Assembly: GCA_030627625.1 (NCBI GenBank)
Contig: DAOURR010000035.1
Location: forward strand, 1-23,959
Length of the DNA stretch: 23,959 nt
Source of the DNA: UBA3103 sp002365855
GTDB taxonomy: Bacteria; Bacillota; Desulfotomaculia; Desulfotomaculales; Pelotomaculaceae
Direction of reading: 5' to 3'
Made by a program: the position numbers and the translations under genes
The notes under the pieces: generated by a model
Told to the model about the DNA's origin: nothing
Database searches by the model: none
The model's input: the letters and a program-made list of their open reading frames with translations, nothing else
Part shown: piece after piece, positions 15,121 through 22,579 of the stretch
Layout: every line of letters begins with the position of its first letter
Numbering within the stretch: the stretch's first letter is position 1

Positions 15121-16075
15121 CTTTTTCACCTTCTGGCGCAGGGGAATTAGATTGTTCTTCTTCCATGTTTTTTTCCGGCAGGGGAGTAAAAAAAGGTGAT
15201 GAACCGTCCGGGAAGTCTTCATTGGTACAACCTATGCAGGGAGTATTAGCCTTAACCGGCCAGTTTACATGGTTAATCCATTGGCGGTATGGGCAATCTG
15301 CCCCAGTTTTGGGCCCTACACAGCCTTGCGAAAACATGCATTCTATATCGCCCAGCTTTTCCGCAAATTGACCCTGGTCAAAATAGGACCGCCGCTGGCA
15401 ATGGCGGTGCACGGTAAAACCATAGAAGAGGGCCGGGCGCCCAAAACTGTCTAGTTCCGGCTTGCCGTACATCAGAAGGTGAGCCAGTGTCCCCACGAAC
15501 CAGTCTGGGTTTATGGGACACCCGCTCACATTAATAACTTCTCTATTTAAAACATTTCGAACACCTACACTGCCGGTAATATTAGGCCTGGCGGCTGAGA
15601 CTCCGCCAAAGCTGGCGCAGGTTCCCACAGCTACGACATACTCGGCCAGTGGGCCTAACCACATGACTGCCTCCAGAGCGGTAAGGTTGCGATCCTCAGT
15701 ACGGGCAATTATTGTATATAGCCCGTTGTCCTTTAGAGGGACAGCGCCTTCCACCACCAGTGTAAACTTGCCCCTGAGCCTGGCAGCAGCATATTCCAGG
15801 ATATTAAGGGCATCCTTGCCCTGGGCTGCCATAAAGGTATTACTGTACAGAAGGTCAATTAAGTCTGTAAAAACCTGCCCCAGGTAAGGATAGGTGGTGT
15901 TCATAAATGCTATATTATTGTCGCCGCTGTCGCTTGTTTCAAGCCAAATTACCGGCAGTTTTCTAAATTTACTTCCTCTATGTTTCTTTGCTTCGGAAAT
16001 TACATATTCAGAAAGATTGAACTGAGGTCCAACGGCCAACTCCTGACAGCGTTTAACAAAGTCTTCTTTTTTCAT
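15113..16075 (-). CDS. [NiFe] hydrogenase small subunit with altered proximal-cluster motif
   Basis: Iron-sulfur electron relay partner of the large subunit. The medial/distal cluster ligands are intact: H223, C226, C246, C252 (GCVGPKT), C261 (CPYRQWI), C280 and C283 (PCIGC). Of the four proximal-cluster cysteines, C153 (GTCASFGG) and C186 (SGCPINP) remain, but the first pair (WL....CxGC in the family) reads W44-LETSDSGDN with no cysteine; D49 and D52 are the nearest possible ligands. No twin-arginine signal and no C-terminal membrane anchor are seen, so the enzyme is predicted cytoplasmic. The C-terminus is an acidic tail. Start ATG at 16075 with AAGGTAA upstream. It is the first gene of the hydrogenase operon. 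Confidence 0.93.
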   Translation of the reverse strand: MKKEDFVKRCQELAVGPQFNLSEYVISEAKKHRGSKFRKLPVIWLETSDSGDNNIAFMNTTYPYLGQVFTDLIDLLYSNTFMAAQGKDALNILEYAAARLRGKFTLVVEGAVPLKDNGLYTIIARTEDRNLTALEAVMWLGPLAEYVVAVGTCASFGGVSAARPNITGSVGVRNVLNREVINVSGCPINPDWFVGTLAHLLMYGKPELDSFGRPALFYGFTVHRHCQRRSYFDQGQFAEKLGDIECMFSQGCVGPKTGADCPYRQWINHVNWPVKANTPCIGCTNEDFPDGSSPFFTPLPEKNMEEEQSNSPAPEGEKDE

Positions 16076-16119
16076 AAATATTATTACCTTATTTTTCTTT
16101 TTCTTTATATATATGTACT

Positions 16120-16611
16120 ATGAATAAAACTAGTGAAAATCCAACTGGTAAAATCCTGATCCTGGGACTGGGTAACCCTCTTATGGGTGATGACGGGATT
16201 GGCGTCTTTGTGGCGGAGGAATTAAAAAAACTGGAGTGGCCTCCTGAGGTGCAGATCCTAGAGGTAGGAACTTCAGTCTTCCATTACCTTCAGGAGATCA
16301 GTCAGGCCAAGCATATAATTGCCGTAGATGCTTTACAGGCGGGGGGCCATGCGGGATATGTTTATCGACTGGATATTGAGGATGTTGAGTATTTACCCGA
16401 GCGGGGCGCACACAGCATGTCACTACCTGGAGTTGTTAAACTGGCTAGAAACGTTGCAGGCTTGCCTGAAGTTGTTACCATTTATGGTGTAGAACCGGAG
16501 AAGTTAGGTTTTGGAGAGGGGTTAACGTTTGCTGTTAAAAGCAAACTACCAAAAATTATTTTCCTGCTTATAACTGAGGTTCAAAAGCTCATTAGAAATA
16601 ATCAGCGGTGA
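16120..16611 (+). CDS. Hydrogenase maturation endopeptidase (HyaD/HybD family)
   Basis: Nickel-dependent protease that cuts the C-terminal tail of the large subunit as the last maturation step. It shows the family opening ILGLGNPLMGDDGIGVFVAE, the conserved VDALQAG, and a histidine in GAHSMSLPG. The length of 163 residues is typical. It is divergent from the small-subunit gene with only 44 bases between. No ribosome site precedes the ATG, but TATATAT lies 6 bases before it, which would suit a leaderless message. Confidence 0.93.
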   Translation: MNKTSENPTGKILILGLGNPLMGDDGIGVFVAEELKKLEWPPEVQILEVGTSVFHYLQEISQAKHIIAVDALQAGGHAGYVYRLDIEDVEYLPERGAHSMSLPGVVKLARNVAGLPEVVTIYGVEPEKLGFGEGLTFAVKSKLPKIIFLLITEVQKLIRNNQR

Positions 16612-16617
16612 ATTCAC

Positions 16618-16636
16618 TGAAGTAAAGAATACTTCA
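16618..16636 (+). other. Inverted repeat after the endopeptidase gene
   Basis: TGAAGTA-5-TACTTCA forms a 7-bp AT-rich stem directly after the stop codon. No T run follows, so it may be a weak terminator or only a message-end hairpin. Nothing else is recognised between 16637 and 16744. Confidence 0.35.
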
Positions 16637-16744
16637 CAATATTCCTGGTTAATATTAAATAATCATTAGCCATAGCACAACAGAAAAATGACATAATCCT
16701 AATCCGAAGTACTTTCCAAAATTAAATTTACTCTTTAATGTAAA

Positions 16745-16779
16745 AACCCGCCAGCCCTAAACATCCGGGTTGCGGGTTA
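16745..16779 (-). terminator. Terminator of the tRNA-Pro gene
   Basis: On the minus strand AACCCGC ... GCGGGTT forms a 7-bp stem followed by a T run, 6 bases after the encoded CCA end of the tRNA. Confidence 0.65.
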
Positions 16780-16785
16780 AATAAC

Positions 16786-16863
16786 TGGTCGGAGCGACAC
16801 GACTTGAACGTGCGACCTCTACCACCCCAAGGTAGCGCTCTAGCCAAACTGAGCTACGCCCCG
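16786..16863 (-). tRNA. tRNA-Pro, anticodon GGG
   Basis: A full cloverleaf can be folded. The acceptor stem is CGGGGCG/CGCTCCG with one G-U pair, the discriminator is A and CCA is encoded. The anticodon arm is CTACC-TTGGGGT-GGTAG, giving anticodon GGG, and the T-loop has TTCAAGT. GGG reads CCC and CCU proline codons. The gene stands alone with its own terminator. Confidence 0.95.
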
Positions 16864-16951
16864 ATAAAACATCCTTGCGCAATGATAATTTTAACGTTTT
16901 CATTGTTGAAAGTCAAGGCAAGGCGATCAAGGCCTGCCAATCACATGTGCT

Positions 16952-17686
16952 CTATTTGCCTTTTCGCATAATAAAAGTGCCGTATCCGAGATTCTGGCGG
17001 TTTTTATAAATCAATCCCTTGTACTGCTGGAGCAAATTAGACATTTCATGCTCCGCTGACAGTTCATTTAAAATAGATTTATAAGGGTCAATATATAATA
17101 TTTCTTTGATGTTATCCAAAAGCCCGGGGAATTTACTTTGTTGCGCTATAACGCTGGTAAAACCCGCCATTTCGAACTGCTCAATCCATTCGCCGAAAGA
17201 AGGTATACCGGAAACCCCGCATACCACTTTAAACTGTTGTACTGATTCTCGAGGCAGAGAACCTCCTGCCAGCATTTCAACACTTACCAGTATCCCTCTT
17301 TTTTTCAGAACCCTGAAGCATTCTTTCAAAACCTTGTGCGCCGGTAAGAATATCAGCAGTGATTCAACCACGATAAGGTCTGCCACTTCGTCCTTAAAGG
17401 GCATATCCAAGGCGTCACCCTGTACAAAATGAACGTCTAATCCTTCCCGGGACGCCCTGGTCTTTGCCTTCGCCAGCATCTTTTTAGAGTAATCCAGGCC
17501 AAAGACGTGCGCCCCGTATGTTTTTGCAATGTGGCAGGCCGTTCTTCCGGTACCGCAGCCAATATCCAGGACGATATCATCATTTGTGATAGACAGCCTG
17601 CTCAACATTTTTAGTGTTTGCGAAAACCCGCCCGGGTGCAGGTTACCGTCACCCAGCGCGGCGATAGCGTTAAGATACGTATTCAT
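16952..17686 (-). CDS. Class I SAM-dependent methyltransferase (UbiE/MenG-like)
   Basis: A Rossmann-fold methyltransferase. Motif I VLDIGCGTGR lies at residues 39-48, an acidic ribose-binding residue at D65 (VFGLDYSKKML), and VQGDALDMPF (D91) marks the adenine-binding loop. The substrate cannot be told from sequence. I start at MNTYLNAIAALGDG (17686, 244 residues), because GGAAGGG precedes it; the longer reading to 17722 has no ribosome site. It is transcribed alone from the promoter at 17748-17776. Confidence 0.85.
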   Translation of the reverse strand: MNTYLNAIAALGDGNLHPGGFSQTLKMLSRLSITNDDIVLDIGCGTGRTACHIAKTYGAHVFGLDYSKKMLAKAKTRASREGLDVHFVQGDALDMPFKDEVADLIVVESLLIFLPAHKVLKECFRVLKKRGILVSVEMLAGGSLPRESVQQFKVVCGVSGIPSFGEWIEQFEMAGFTSVIAQQSKFPGLLDNIKEILYIDPYKSILNELSAEHEMSNLLQQYKGLIYKNRQNLGYGTFIMRKGK

Positions 17687-17747
17687 AAATTGATCCCTTC
17701 CATTTTTTATTGAACGATACATTTTATGTGGATAAATCAGACCCGGT

Positions 17748-17776
17748 TACATAGCTTATGCCTCTTTACCGGTCAA
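17748..17776 (-). promoter_or_regulatory. Promoter of the methyltransferase gene
   Basis: TTGACC (17771-17776), 17-base spacer, TATGTA (17748-17753) on the minus strand, about 60 bases upstream of the methyltransferase start. Confidence 0.6.
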
Positions 17777-17854
17777 GTTTGGATCTGATAACAATATCTA
17801 CACGGTTTTTTATCGATAAAACAGATAACACTATTTTAAAAGGGAGGTGCACCA

Positions 17855-18010
17855 ATGCTGAAGAAGGATATATCCAGTTCCGACATGACCATGATGGCAA
17901 TTGCCTCTGTCGTAATTACCCTTCCGTTTATTTTTTATGCCAAGGATATGGCCAACTCTCTCCGGAGCATTGCGAAAATATTAGAACAACCGGATGTTCC
18001 AAACAACTGA
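17855..18010 (+). CDS. Small single-span membrane protein, 51 residues
   Basis: Unrecognised short gene. A strong AGGGAGGTG ribosome site lies 6 bases before the ATG, and an intrinsic terminator follows about 40 bases after the stop. The product has a charged N-terminus (MLKKDISSSD), a hydrophobic span at about 11-28 (MTMMAIASVVITLPFIFY) and an amphipathic tail (AKDMANSLRSIAKILEQ). This arrangement could fit a membrane-anchored regulator, a toxin-like peptide or a subunit of a larger complex. The upstream region has the 14-bp palindrome TTTTATCGATAAAA at 17808-17821, a possible operator. Confidence 0.65.
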   Translation: MLKKDISSSDMTMMAIASVVITLPFIFYAKDMANSLRSIAKILEQPDVPNN

Positions 18011-18049
18011 TACAACTGGTTTTCTGCTGCTTTTTAATAACAAATAAAA

Positions 18050-18087
18050 CAGGCCTTGCGTCACCCTTTCCGGGTTCAGCAGGCCTG
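18050..18087. terminator. Bidirectional terminator between convergent genes
   Basis: Stem CAGGCCT/AGGCCTG with an inner ACCC/GGGT hairpin. A T-rich run follows on both strands (TTTTATTTG on minus, CTTTATCTTAAAATTTT on plus). It serves the 51-residue gene from one side and the zinc-ribbon gene from the other. Confidence 0.65.
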
Positions 18088-18102
18088 CTTTATCTTAAAA
18101 TT

Positions 18103-18285
18103 TTAATTATTTTCGATTAAAATATACCTCTCTCCACAGTCCAGGCAAAGATACCTAGAATACCATGGCGCTTTATCATCATCTGTTTGCTGCCAGCGCT
18201 CCCCTTTCAACTCTACCCGGGATTGCCTGCAATACGGGCACTCGCCTTTTCTCAAAGTCATTTTCAATTCTTTATTATCACTCAT
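18103..18285 (-). CDS. Small zinc-ribbon protein, 60 residues
   Basis: Two CxxC pairs, C16-P-Y-C19 and C47-L-D-C50, separated by a charged middle part, make a single zinc ribbon. The fold is common in nucleic-acid or protein binding, but no specific family was recognised. I start at MSDNKELKMT, because AAGGAGGG lies 6-8 bases before it; a reading to 18306 would begin inside that ribosome site. It has its own promoter (18308-18337) and terminator. Confidence 0.75.
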   Translation of the reverse strand: MSDNKELKMTLRKGECPYCRQSRVELKGERWQQTDDDKAPWYSRYLCLDCGERYILIENN

Positions 18286-18307
18286 AATTATCCCTCCTTT
18301 TAACAAT

Positions 18308-18337
18308 ATTATACTTCACAGGCAAGAGTACTCACAA
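18308..18337 (-). promoter_or_regulatory. Promoter of the zinc-ribbon gene
   Basis: Perfect -10 TATAAT (18308-18313) with TTGTGA (18332-18337) 18 bases upstream, on the minus strand, 22 bases from the chosen ATG. Confidence 0.6.
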
Positions 18338-18381
18338 GATAAATCGTTTCAACCGGCAATTTAAGAAAAATTTCTGGCCTC

Positions 18382-19485
18382 TTAACTTATCCAGCGGCCC
18401 GCGACGAATAATACACTTATTACCGAAAATACAAACACGGAGATAATCGAATAGACCACGACTATGTTGTTTTTATACAGCATACGGGCCAGCGCGATAT
18501 ACCCCGGAAAAAGGACAATAATGTACCTGGGCATACCCAGCGGCTTATTATCTACAACTGAGGAGAACGGGATTAAAAATCCCAGCACCAGAAAAATTAA
18601 AAGGGCCTTGTCTTCCACATACTTAAAAGCTCTGATTACCAAAAAGAGAAACAAAAATGCCATGCCGGATTCAAAAAGGCTGTAAAAATTGCTGTTCATA
18701 TAAAATACTGACAGGTTTAATAATTGGCCTGCCCCAGGGTATTTAAAATGACGGAAACCCCAGTATTCTCTGTTCAGTGAGTTCGCAAAAGCCAGAGGGT
18801 CACCCGTAAACTTCCACAGGAGCGCCATGAAAATTAATATTGAAGCGGGTATAAGAAGCAACGGGAGTGACTTCCTTATGTCAATTTTATAGCCGTTGTC
18901 TTTATACTGGTAATAAAGGAGAGAGAAAAAAACAACCACGCCGAGGTTTCTTGTCAGGGTGGCGCATATACCCAAAGCAATTGCAAAAATCCAGTTCTTT
19001 TTCCTGGCAAAGTAAAACGTCCCGAGGATAAAGGCAAGGAAAGGGGATTCAGAATAAATGCTGGATAAAAAAATCGCGGTGGGGAAAAAAAGCATGATAA
19101 AAACTGTAGTCATGGCTGTATGCTCATCGTGATCCTCCCTCACAATGAGGTAAAGAAACCAGCACGCAATAAAAAGGGAGATATTTGATATGAGGAATCC
19201 CGCAACCACACCATCATTAGTGAGGACGGTAAGAAGGCGGATTAAAAATGGGAACATCGGGAAAAAGGGAGCGCTGTCAAAATCATAGCCCTGTCCCGCA
19301 ATCCTCAAAAACCACCCTGCATCCCAGTGAACCAGCGAATCAAGCAGCACGTTGTGGTGGTAGTGATCGACAGACGCCGGCAGCAAAGGACTTAGGACAT
19401 CTCTGGCCAGGTAAACCAGAAAGACAATAAGAAGTTTGTTTAATATATAAATGTACCCGACGCGTTTAAGAGCCTCTGCCAACAC
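18382..19485 (-). CDS. PIG-V-like membrane mannosyltransferase
   Basis: Integral membrane glycosyltransferase of 367 residues with many hydrophobic spans. The N-terminal loop LVHWDAGWFLRIAGQGY followed by APFFPMFPFLIRLL is the mark of PIG-V/GT-C mannosyltransferases, which use polyprenyl-phosphate sugar outside the membrane. The start is GTG, 3 bases after the GtrA stop, with GGGGG as ribosome site. With the GT2 and GtrA genes upstream it forms a route that makes, flips and transfers a lipid-linked sugar, presumably to a cell-surface acceptor. Confidence 0.85.
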   Translation of the reverse strand: MLAEALKRVGYIYILNKLLIVFLVYLARDVLSPLLPASVDHYHHNVLLDSLVHWDAGWFLRIAGQGYDFDSAPFFPMFPFLIRLLTVLTNDGVVAGFLISNISLFIACWFLYLIVREDHDEHTAMTTVFIMLFFPTAIFLSSIYSESPFLAFILGTFYFARKKNWIFAIALGICATLTRNLGVVVFFSLLYYQYKDNGYKIDIRKSLPLLLIPASILIFMALLWKFTGDPLAFANSLNREYWGFRHFKYPGAGQLLNLSVFYMNSNFYSLFESGMAFLFLFLVIRAFKYVEDKALLIFLVLGFLIPFSSVVDNKPLGMPRYIIVLFPGYIALARMLYKNNIVVVYSIISVFVFSVISVLFVAGRWIS

Positions 19486-19488
19486 CCA

Positions 19489-19911
19489 CTAACCCCCGGT
19501 TGTCTTAGCGACAATTTTGCCCTTGCGGAAAACCCACATTTTGTTGAGTGTGAAGTTAAAGACAAATGTTATGGAGGTAGTAAAAATGAGAGCCATAAAA
19601 TGGTTAAGATTTGCATTAAGAAAGATATAAATGAATGTGGAGTTAATTCCAAGGCCAACCGCGTTAACAACAACAAATTTAATGAACCTGCCCGCTTCAT
19701 TTTCATTGGAAGCGCCTTTAAAGGTCCAGGACCGGTTCAATAAAAAGCTGTTGATAATCCCGCAAAAATAGCTAAAGGCTTTGGCGACCGAATAAAAAAT
19801 CACACTTTCGCCAGGAAATAATTTTAAAATAGAAAAATATACTGCCCAGTCAATAAATGTGTTTACACATCCAACAGCAGCGAATTTAAATAGCTGCATT
19901 GCGTTTTGCAT
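19489..19911 (-). CDS. GtrA-family membrane protein
   Basis: 140 residues with four hydrophobic spans. It begins FKFAAVGCVNTFIDWAVYFS and has the conserved FLLNRSWTFKG and LNKMWVFRKG of the GtrA (PF04138) family. GtrA proteins are thought to flip polyprenyl-phosphate sugars across the membrane. It lies between a GT2 synthase (62-base gap) and a membrane mannosyltransferase (3-base gap). AGGGTG lies 8 bases before the ATG. Confidence 0.92.
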   Translation of the reverse strand: MQNAMQLFKFAAVGCVNTFIDWAVYFSILKLFPGESVIFYSVAKAFSYFCGIINSFLLNRSWTFKGASNENEAGRFIKFVVVNAVGLGINSTFIYIFLNANLNHFMALIFTTSITFVFNFTLNKMWVFRKGKIVAKTTGG

Positions 19912-19973
19912 TTGGACTCACCCTGGTTTCTGTTAAATATCAGTTCATATATTGATCGATGCCTCAGTTTTTC

Positions 19974-20666
19974 TCAGGAAAAACTGCTCCTCAACTTGAA
20001 CAGCTCTTTAAAAGCCTTTATTATTACCGACAGCTTCGCACCGGTCTGCACTCCCGCCACTCGTGGGTAGTGGTTGACACCTACTTCAGTGATGCTGTAA
20101 CCCTTTGCTTTTGCTTTTGCCAGAACCTCTGTATCAATTAACGCCCCTTGAGACGTTAAAGTAATCTCATCAAATATTTTTCTTTTATAAAGCTTAAATG
20201 CAGAGTCAACATCCGAAACTCTCAGTTTGAAAAGCATATTTACTAATGTGCCCCACATAAATGCGTTTACCTTGCGGATAAATGGATCCTGCCTCCGGAT
20301 CCGGTAGCCGGAAACAATATCATATTTCTCGATGAGCGGTAAAAGCTTTGTTATTTCTTCAATTTTAAATTGTCCATCTCCGTCCGTATAAAAGACAAGT
20401 TCTTTTGAGGCATTCTTAAAGCCGGTTTGAAGTGCCGCACCATAGCCCTTGTTCACCTCATGGTGAATTGCTTTAACATGCCTATGCTCGCTTGCCATCC
20501 GTTCTGCAAGCTCTTGTGTACGGTCCTTACTGCCGTCATTTATAATAATGATTTCATAGTCATCAGATATATTTTTTGCTACCGACAATGCCTCATTCGT
20601 GACCCTTTCAATATTATGTTCTTCGTTATAACATGGAAAAAATATGGTAATCGGGTATTTTTTCAT
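19974..20666 (-). CDS. Family 2 glycosyltransferase, dolichol-phosphate mannose synthase-like
   Basis: Transfers a nucleotide-activated sugar to a polyprenyl phosphate on the inner membrane face. ITIFFPCYNEEHNIE opens the GT-A fold, IINDGSKDRT follows, and the metal-binding D95-G-D97-GQF is present. No membrane span follows the catalytic domain (230 residues), as in soluble DPM1-type enzymes. I start at MKKYPITIFF with GGGGAG before it; a TTG four codons earlier is a weaker option. First gene of the three-gene glycosylation cluster. Confidence 0.92.
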   Translation of the reverse strand: MKKYPITIFFPCYNEEHNIERVTNEALSVAKNISDDYEIIIINDGSKDRTQELAERMASEHRHVKAIHHEVNKGYGAALQTGFKNASKELVFYTDGDGQFKIEEITKLLPLIEKYDIVSGYRIRRQDPFIRKVNAFMWGTLVNMLFKLRVSDVDSAFKLYKRKIFDEITLTSQGALIDTEVLAKAKAKGYSITEVGVNHYPRVAGVQTGAKLSVIIKAFKELFKLRSSFS

Positions 20667-20775
20667 GGTTCTCCCCAATTTCGTATAATTTACAAACCAG
20701 GTACATAATACCTTCGACGTTGCTTTAGTGCATCCTCCAAACGAATAAAACTCTTTACTTATAAGTTTAATAGTT

Positions 20776-20804
20776 TTGACTAATTTTATACAGGCCTGTA
20801 CAGA
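20776..20804 (+). promoter_or_regulatory. Possible promoter with palindromic operator
   Basis: TTGACT (20776-20781) and a weak -10 (TACAGA, 20799-20804) flank the perfect palindrome TACAGGCCTGTA (20789-20800). It may drive the DUF378 gene at 20961 with a 150-base leader. The rest of 20667-20960 is AT-rich with no supported gene. Confidence 0.3.
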
Positions 20805-20960
20805 TAAAGTTAATATTACGTGTTTTTTTGTTTATTAAAAAAGAGGAATGAAAATGATCTGGATGAACGCACTAAAGCTATATCAATATTTTCGTATAAA
20901 TTTTAATATTTCTTTACATAATAAATTTAGCAAACTCTTCTTTAGGAGGCGTAAAAAAAT

Positions 20961-21194
20961 ATGGAGTGGTTGTCACGCGTTGCTTTAGCCCTTGTTATTA
21001 TTGGAGCACTGAACTGGTTGCTGGTGGGTCTATTTGAGTGGGACCTGGTTACTGCCCTGTTCGGTGGAGAAGCCATAAGGGCTTCATCAGATTTGAGCCG
21101 GTTGATTTATTCCTTAATAGGACTGGCAGGTATTTATGCGATCTCATTCTTCTTCAAGGAAAACATTCTAGTAAGGACCAACAAACCGGAATAA
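20961..21194 (+). CDS. DUF378 family membrane protein (YuzA-like)
   Basis: 77 residues with two hydrophobic spans and the family pattern LALVIIGALNWLLVGLFEWD followed by RLIYSLIGLAGIYAI. The function is unknown; members are common in Firmicutes. A strong TTAGGAGG lies 11 bases before the ATG, and a terminator follows at 21227. Confidence 0.9.
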   Translation: MEWLSRVALALVIIGALNWLLVGLFEWDLVTALFGGEAIRASSDLSRLIYSLIGLAGIYAISFFFKENILVRTNKPE

Positions 21195-21226
21195 TTCCGG
21201 GACACGCAAGCCGGTTGAAAGGAACG

Positions 21227-21252
21227 GTGCGGTTATATCCGCACTTTTTCCT
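21227..21252 (+). terminator. Terminator of the DUF378 gene
   Basis: GTGCGG-6-CCGCAC stem followed by TTTTTCCTTTT, about 30 bases after the stop. Confidence 0.85.
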
Positions 21253-21377
21253 TTTATAAACCCATAAATATGACAAAGGGATACAGATATAAAATTTTTA
21301 ATCTTGCGAGTATAGAGAAACCCTGCCGTGGCCATAATATAAATCAGGTCAGTATACACTCAATTAGGAGGTATGTT

Positions 21378-21521
21378 ATGAGTTCCAAAAAGAAAGAACG
21401 TATCCAGCCCCCGTACACGGAACTACCACAGGTTGAAGACGGGTGCGAGAGCTGCGATTTAGAGGAAAGCTCGTGCCCCGGTAAAACTAATTCCAATGAA
21501 GACGAAAACGCTCAATGCTAA
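21378..21521 (+). CDS. Small cysteine-rich acidic protein, 47 residues
   Basis: Unrecognised short gene with a perfect ribosome site (TTAGGAGG, 7 bases before ATG) and an immediate terminator. The product has a basic start (MSSKKKER), then C23ESC26, C33 and a final C47 in an acidic tail. The cysteines might bind a metal or form disulfides. A longer reading to 21270 would start far upstream without a ribosome site. Confidence 0.65.
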   Translation: MSSKKKERIQPPYTELPQVEDGCESCDLEESSCPGKTNSNEDENAQC

Positions 21522-21550
21522 AAAGAGACCTTGATTTAAGGTCTCTTTTT
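21521..21550 (+). terminator. Terminator of the cysteine-rich small gene
   Basis: GAGACC-9-GGTCTC extended by A-T pairs on both sides and followed by a T run; the hairpin begins directly at the stop codon. Confidence 0.88.
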
Positions 21551-21575
21551 CTTAATTTAATAGCTTATACGGGGG

Positions 21576-21604
21576 TTGCGTCCTTATAGATATAGTGCTA
21601 TATT
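21576..21604 (+). promoter_or_regulatory. Promoter of the gene at 21643
   Basis: TTGCGT (21576-21581), 17-base spacer, TATATT (21599-21604), about 38 bases before the ATG. Confidence 0.55.
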
Positions 21605-21642
21605 TGGTTTAATTAACGATTAATATATGGGGTGTGACAGTC

Positions 21643-21900
21643 ATGAGCTATAAAAACAAGGGCTACCTGAGCGACTATCGTGTCAATATCCTCAATAACG
21701 GTAAAATAATCAGCGTCGAGGTTACCTGCTGCGGCAAACACATTGGTGAAATTAGGTTTAAAGACGGGGAAAGTAAAAGCTGCCCGTCATGCGGCACGAT
21801 CCATTCAATCAAAATACAGCATAATCACTTTCATATCCGCCCTACCAAACCTGCAGTAAACACAGCCGGTGAATACGAATGCAATGCTAATATCATTTAA
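21643..21900 (+). CDS. Hypothetical zinc-binding-like protein, 85 residues
   Basis: No family recognised. C28-C29 and C47-P-S-C50, with several histidines after them (IQHNHFHIRP), suggest a metal-binding ribbon. I start at MSYKNKGYLS with GGGGTG 8-10 bases upstream; a GTG three codons earlier sits on that ribosome site. The stop codon overlaps the stop of the convergent repressor gene (TTAA). Confidence 0.7.
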   Translation: MSYKNKGYLSDYRVNILNNGKIISVEVTCCGKHIGEIRFKDGESKSCPSCGTIHSIKIQHNHFHIRPTKPAVNTAGEYECNANII

Positions 21901-22559
21901 ACAGGTTTTGCTTTTAGTGGAAGTTTAAAAACCCCGGCAAAGACTCCCTGTATCGAGAGAGCTCTTTCGTTTTTTATGACGATATCGGGGTGATTCGGGT
22001 TTGCAGCCCTTAAAATAATTATCTCATTGTCTTTTAAGATATACTTTAATGTATTCTCACCGTCTACCAGGGCGCAAATGATCTGCCCGTTGAAATCAGC
22101 ATAAGGCTGACGGCGGATCAGTACCATATCGCCTTCTGAAATCCCCGCGCCTACCATTGAATCCCCCTTAACCCGGAGGGCAAATGTAACGCTCTCCGCC
22201 AAGTCATGAGGTACGGGCAGGTGACCTATCACATTTTGCTGTGACAGGGCAGGCTCGCCCGCGTTAATCAATCCAAGTACAGGAATGCTGGTTAAATCAT
22301 AAACAGCGTCAAATTCTTTTCCGGGCGCCCGCTTTCCCCGCCTGGCTGCATTTGATATCCCGTCCGATAGAAAATATTCAAACGGCTTATTTAAAGCTGC
22401 GGCGAGGCGGTAAAGATCGTCAATGCCTATTTTGCGCTTTCCTTTTTCGTAGTAATTAATAGCCGTTGCAGTAACACCAAGTTTTGCGCCAAGCTCTGAC
22501 TGTGATAAATATTTATATTCTCTGGCTTTTTTTATTCTGGCTCCTATCCTCGTATACAT
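21897..22559 (-). CDS. XRE-family repressor with LexA-like S24 self-cleavage domain
   Basis: 220 residues. A helix-turn-helix lies at about 5-65 (LSQSELGAKLGVTATAINYYEKGKR split across this part), and a peptidase S24 domain at about 90-220 has cleavage site A100-G101, catalytic S134 (GDSM) and K172 (TLKYIL). Such proteins repress phage-like or stress genes and are inactivated by RecA-stimulated self-cleavage after DNA damage. It stands alone, not beside a recognisable prophage. AGGAG lies 9 bases before the ATG, and ACAGCTGT at 22580-22587 may be its own operator. Confidence 0.9.
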   Translation of the reverse strand: MYTRIGARIKKAREYKYLSQSELGAKLGVTATAINYYEKGKRKIGIDDLYRLAAALNKPFEYFLSDGISNAARRGKRAPGKEFDAVYDLTSIPVLGLINAGEPALSQQNVIGHLPVPHDLAESVTFALRVKGDSMVGAGISEGDMVLIRRQPYADFNGQIICALVDGENTLKYILKDNEIIILRAANPNHPDIVIKNERALSIQGVFAGVFKLPLKAKPV

Positions 22560-22579
22560 TTACCAGACTCCTGTCTATA

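Noticed and set aside
15121..15222. N-terminal extension of the hydrogenase large subunit
   Set aside because: These codons lie inside the small-subunit gene, match no family and have no start signal, while MSKKRIMFSP has a good ribosome site.
15113..16075. Tat-exported, membrane-bound hydrogenase
   Set aside because: The small subunit has no twin-arginine motif at its N-terminus and no C-terminal hydrophobic anchor, and no cytochrome b gene is nearby.
20854..20988. 44-codon plus-strand frame with AGAGGA before its ATG
   Set aside because: It overlaps the start of the DUF378 gene, has low-complexity AT-rich composition, no recognisable motif and no terminator.
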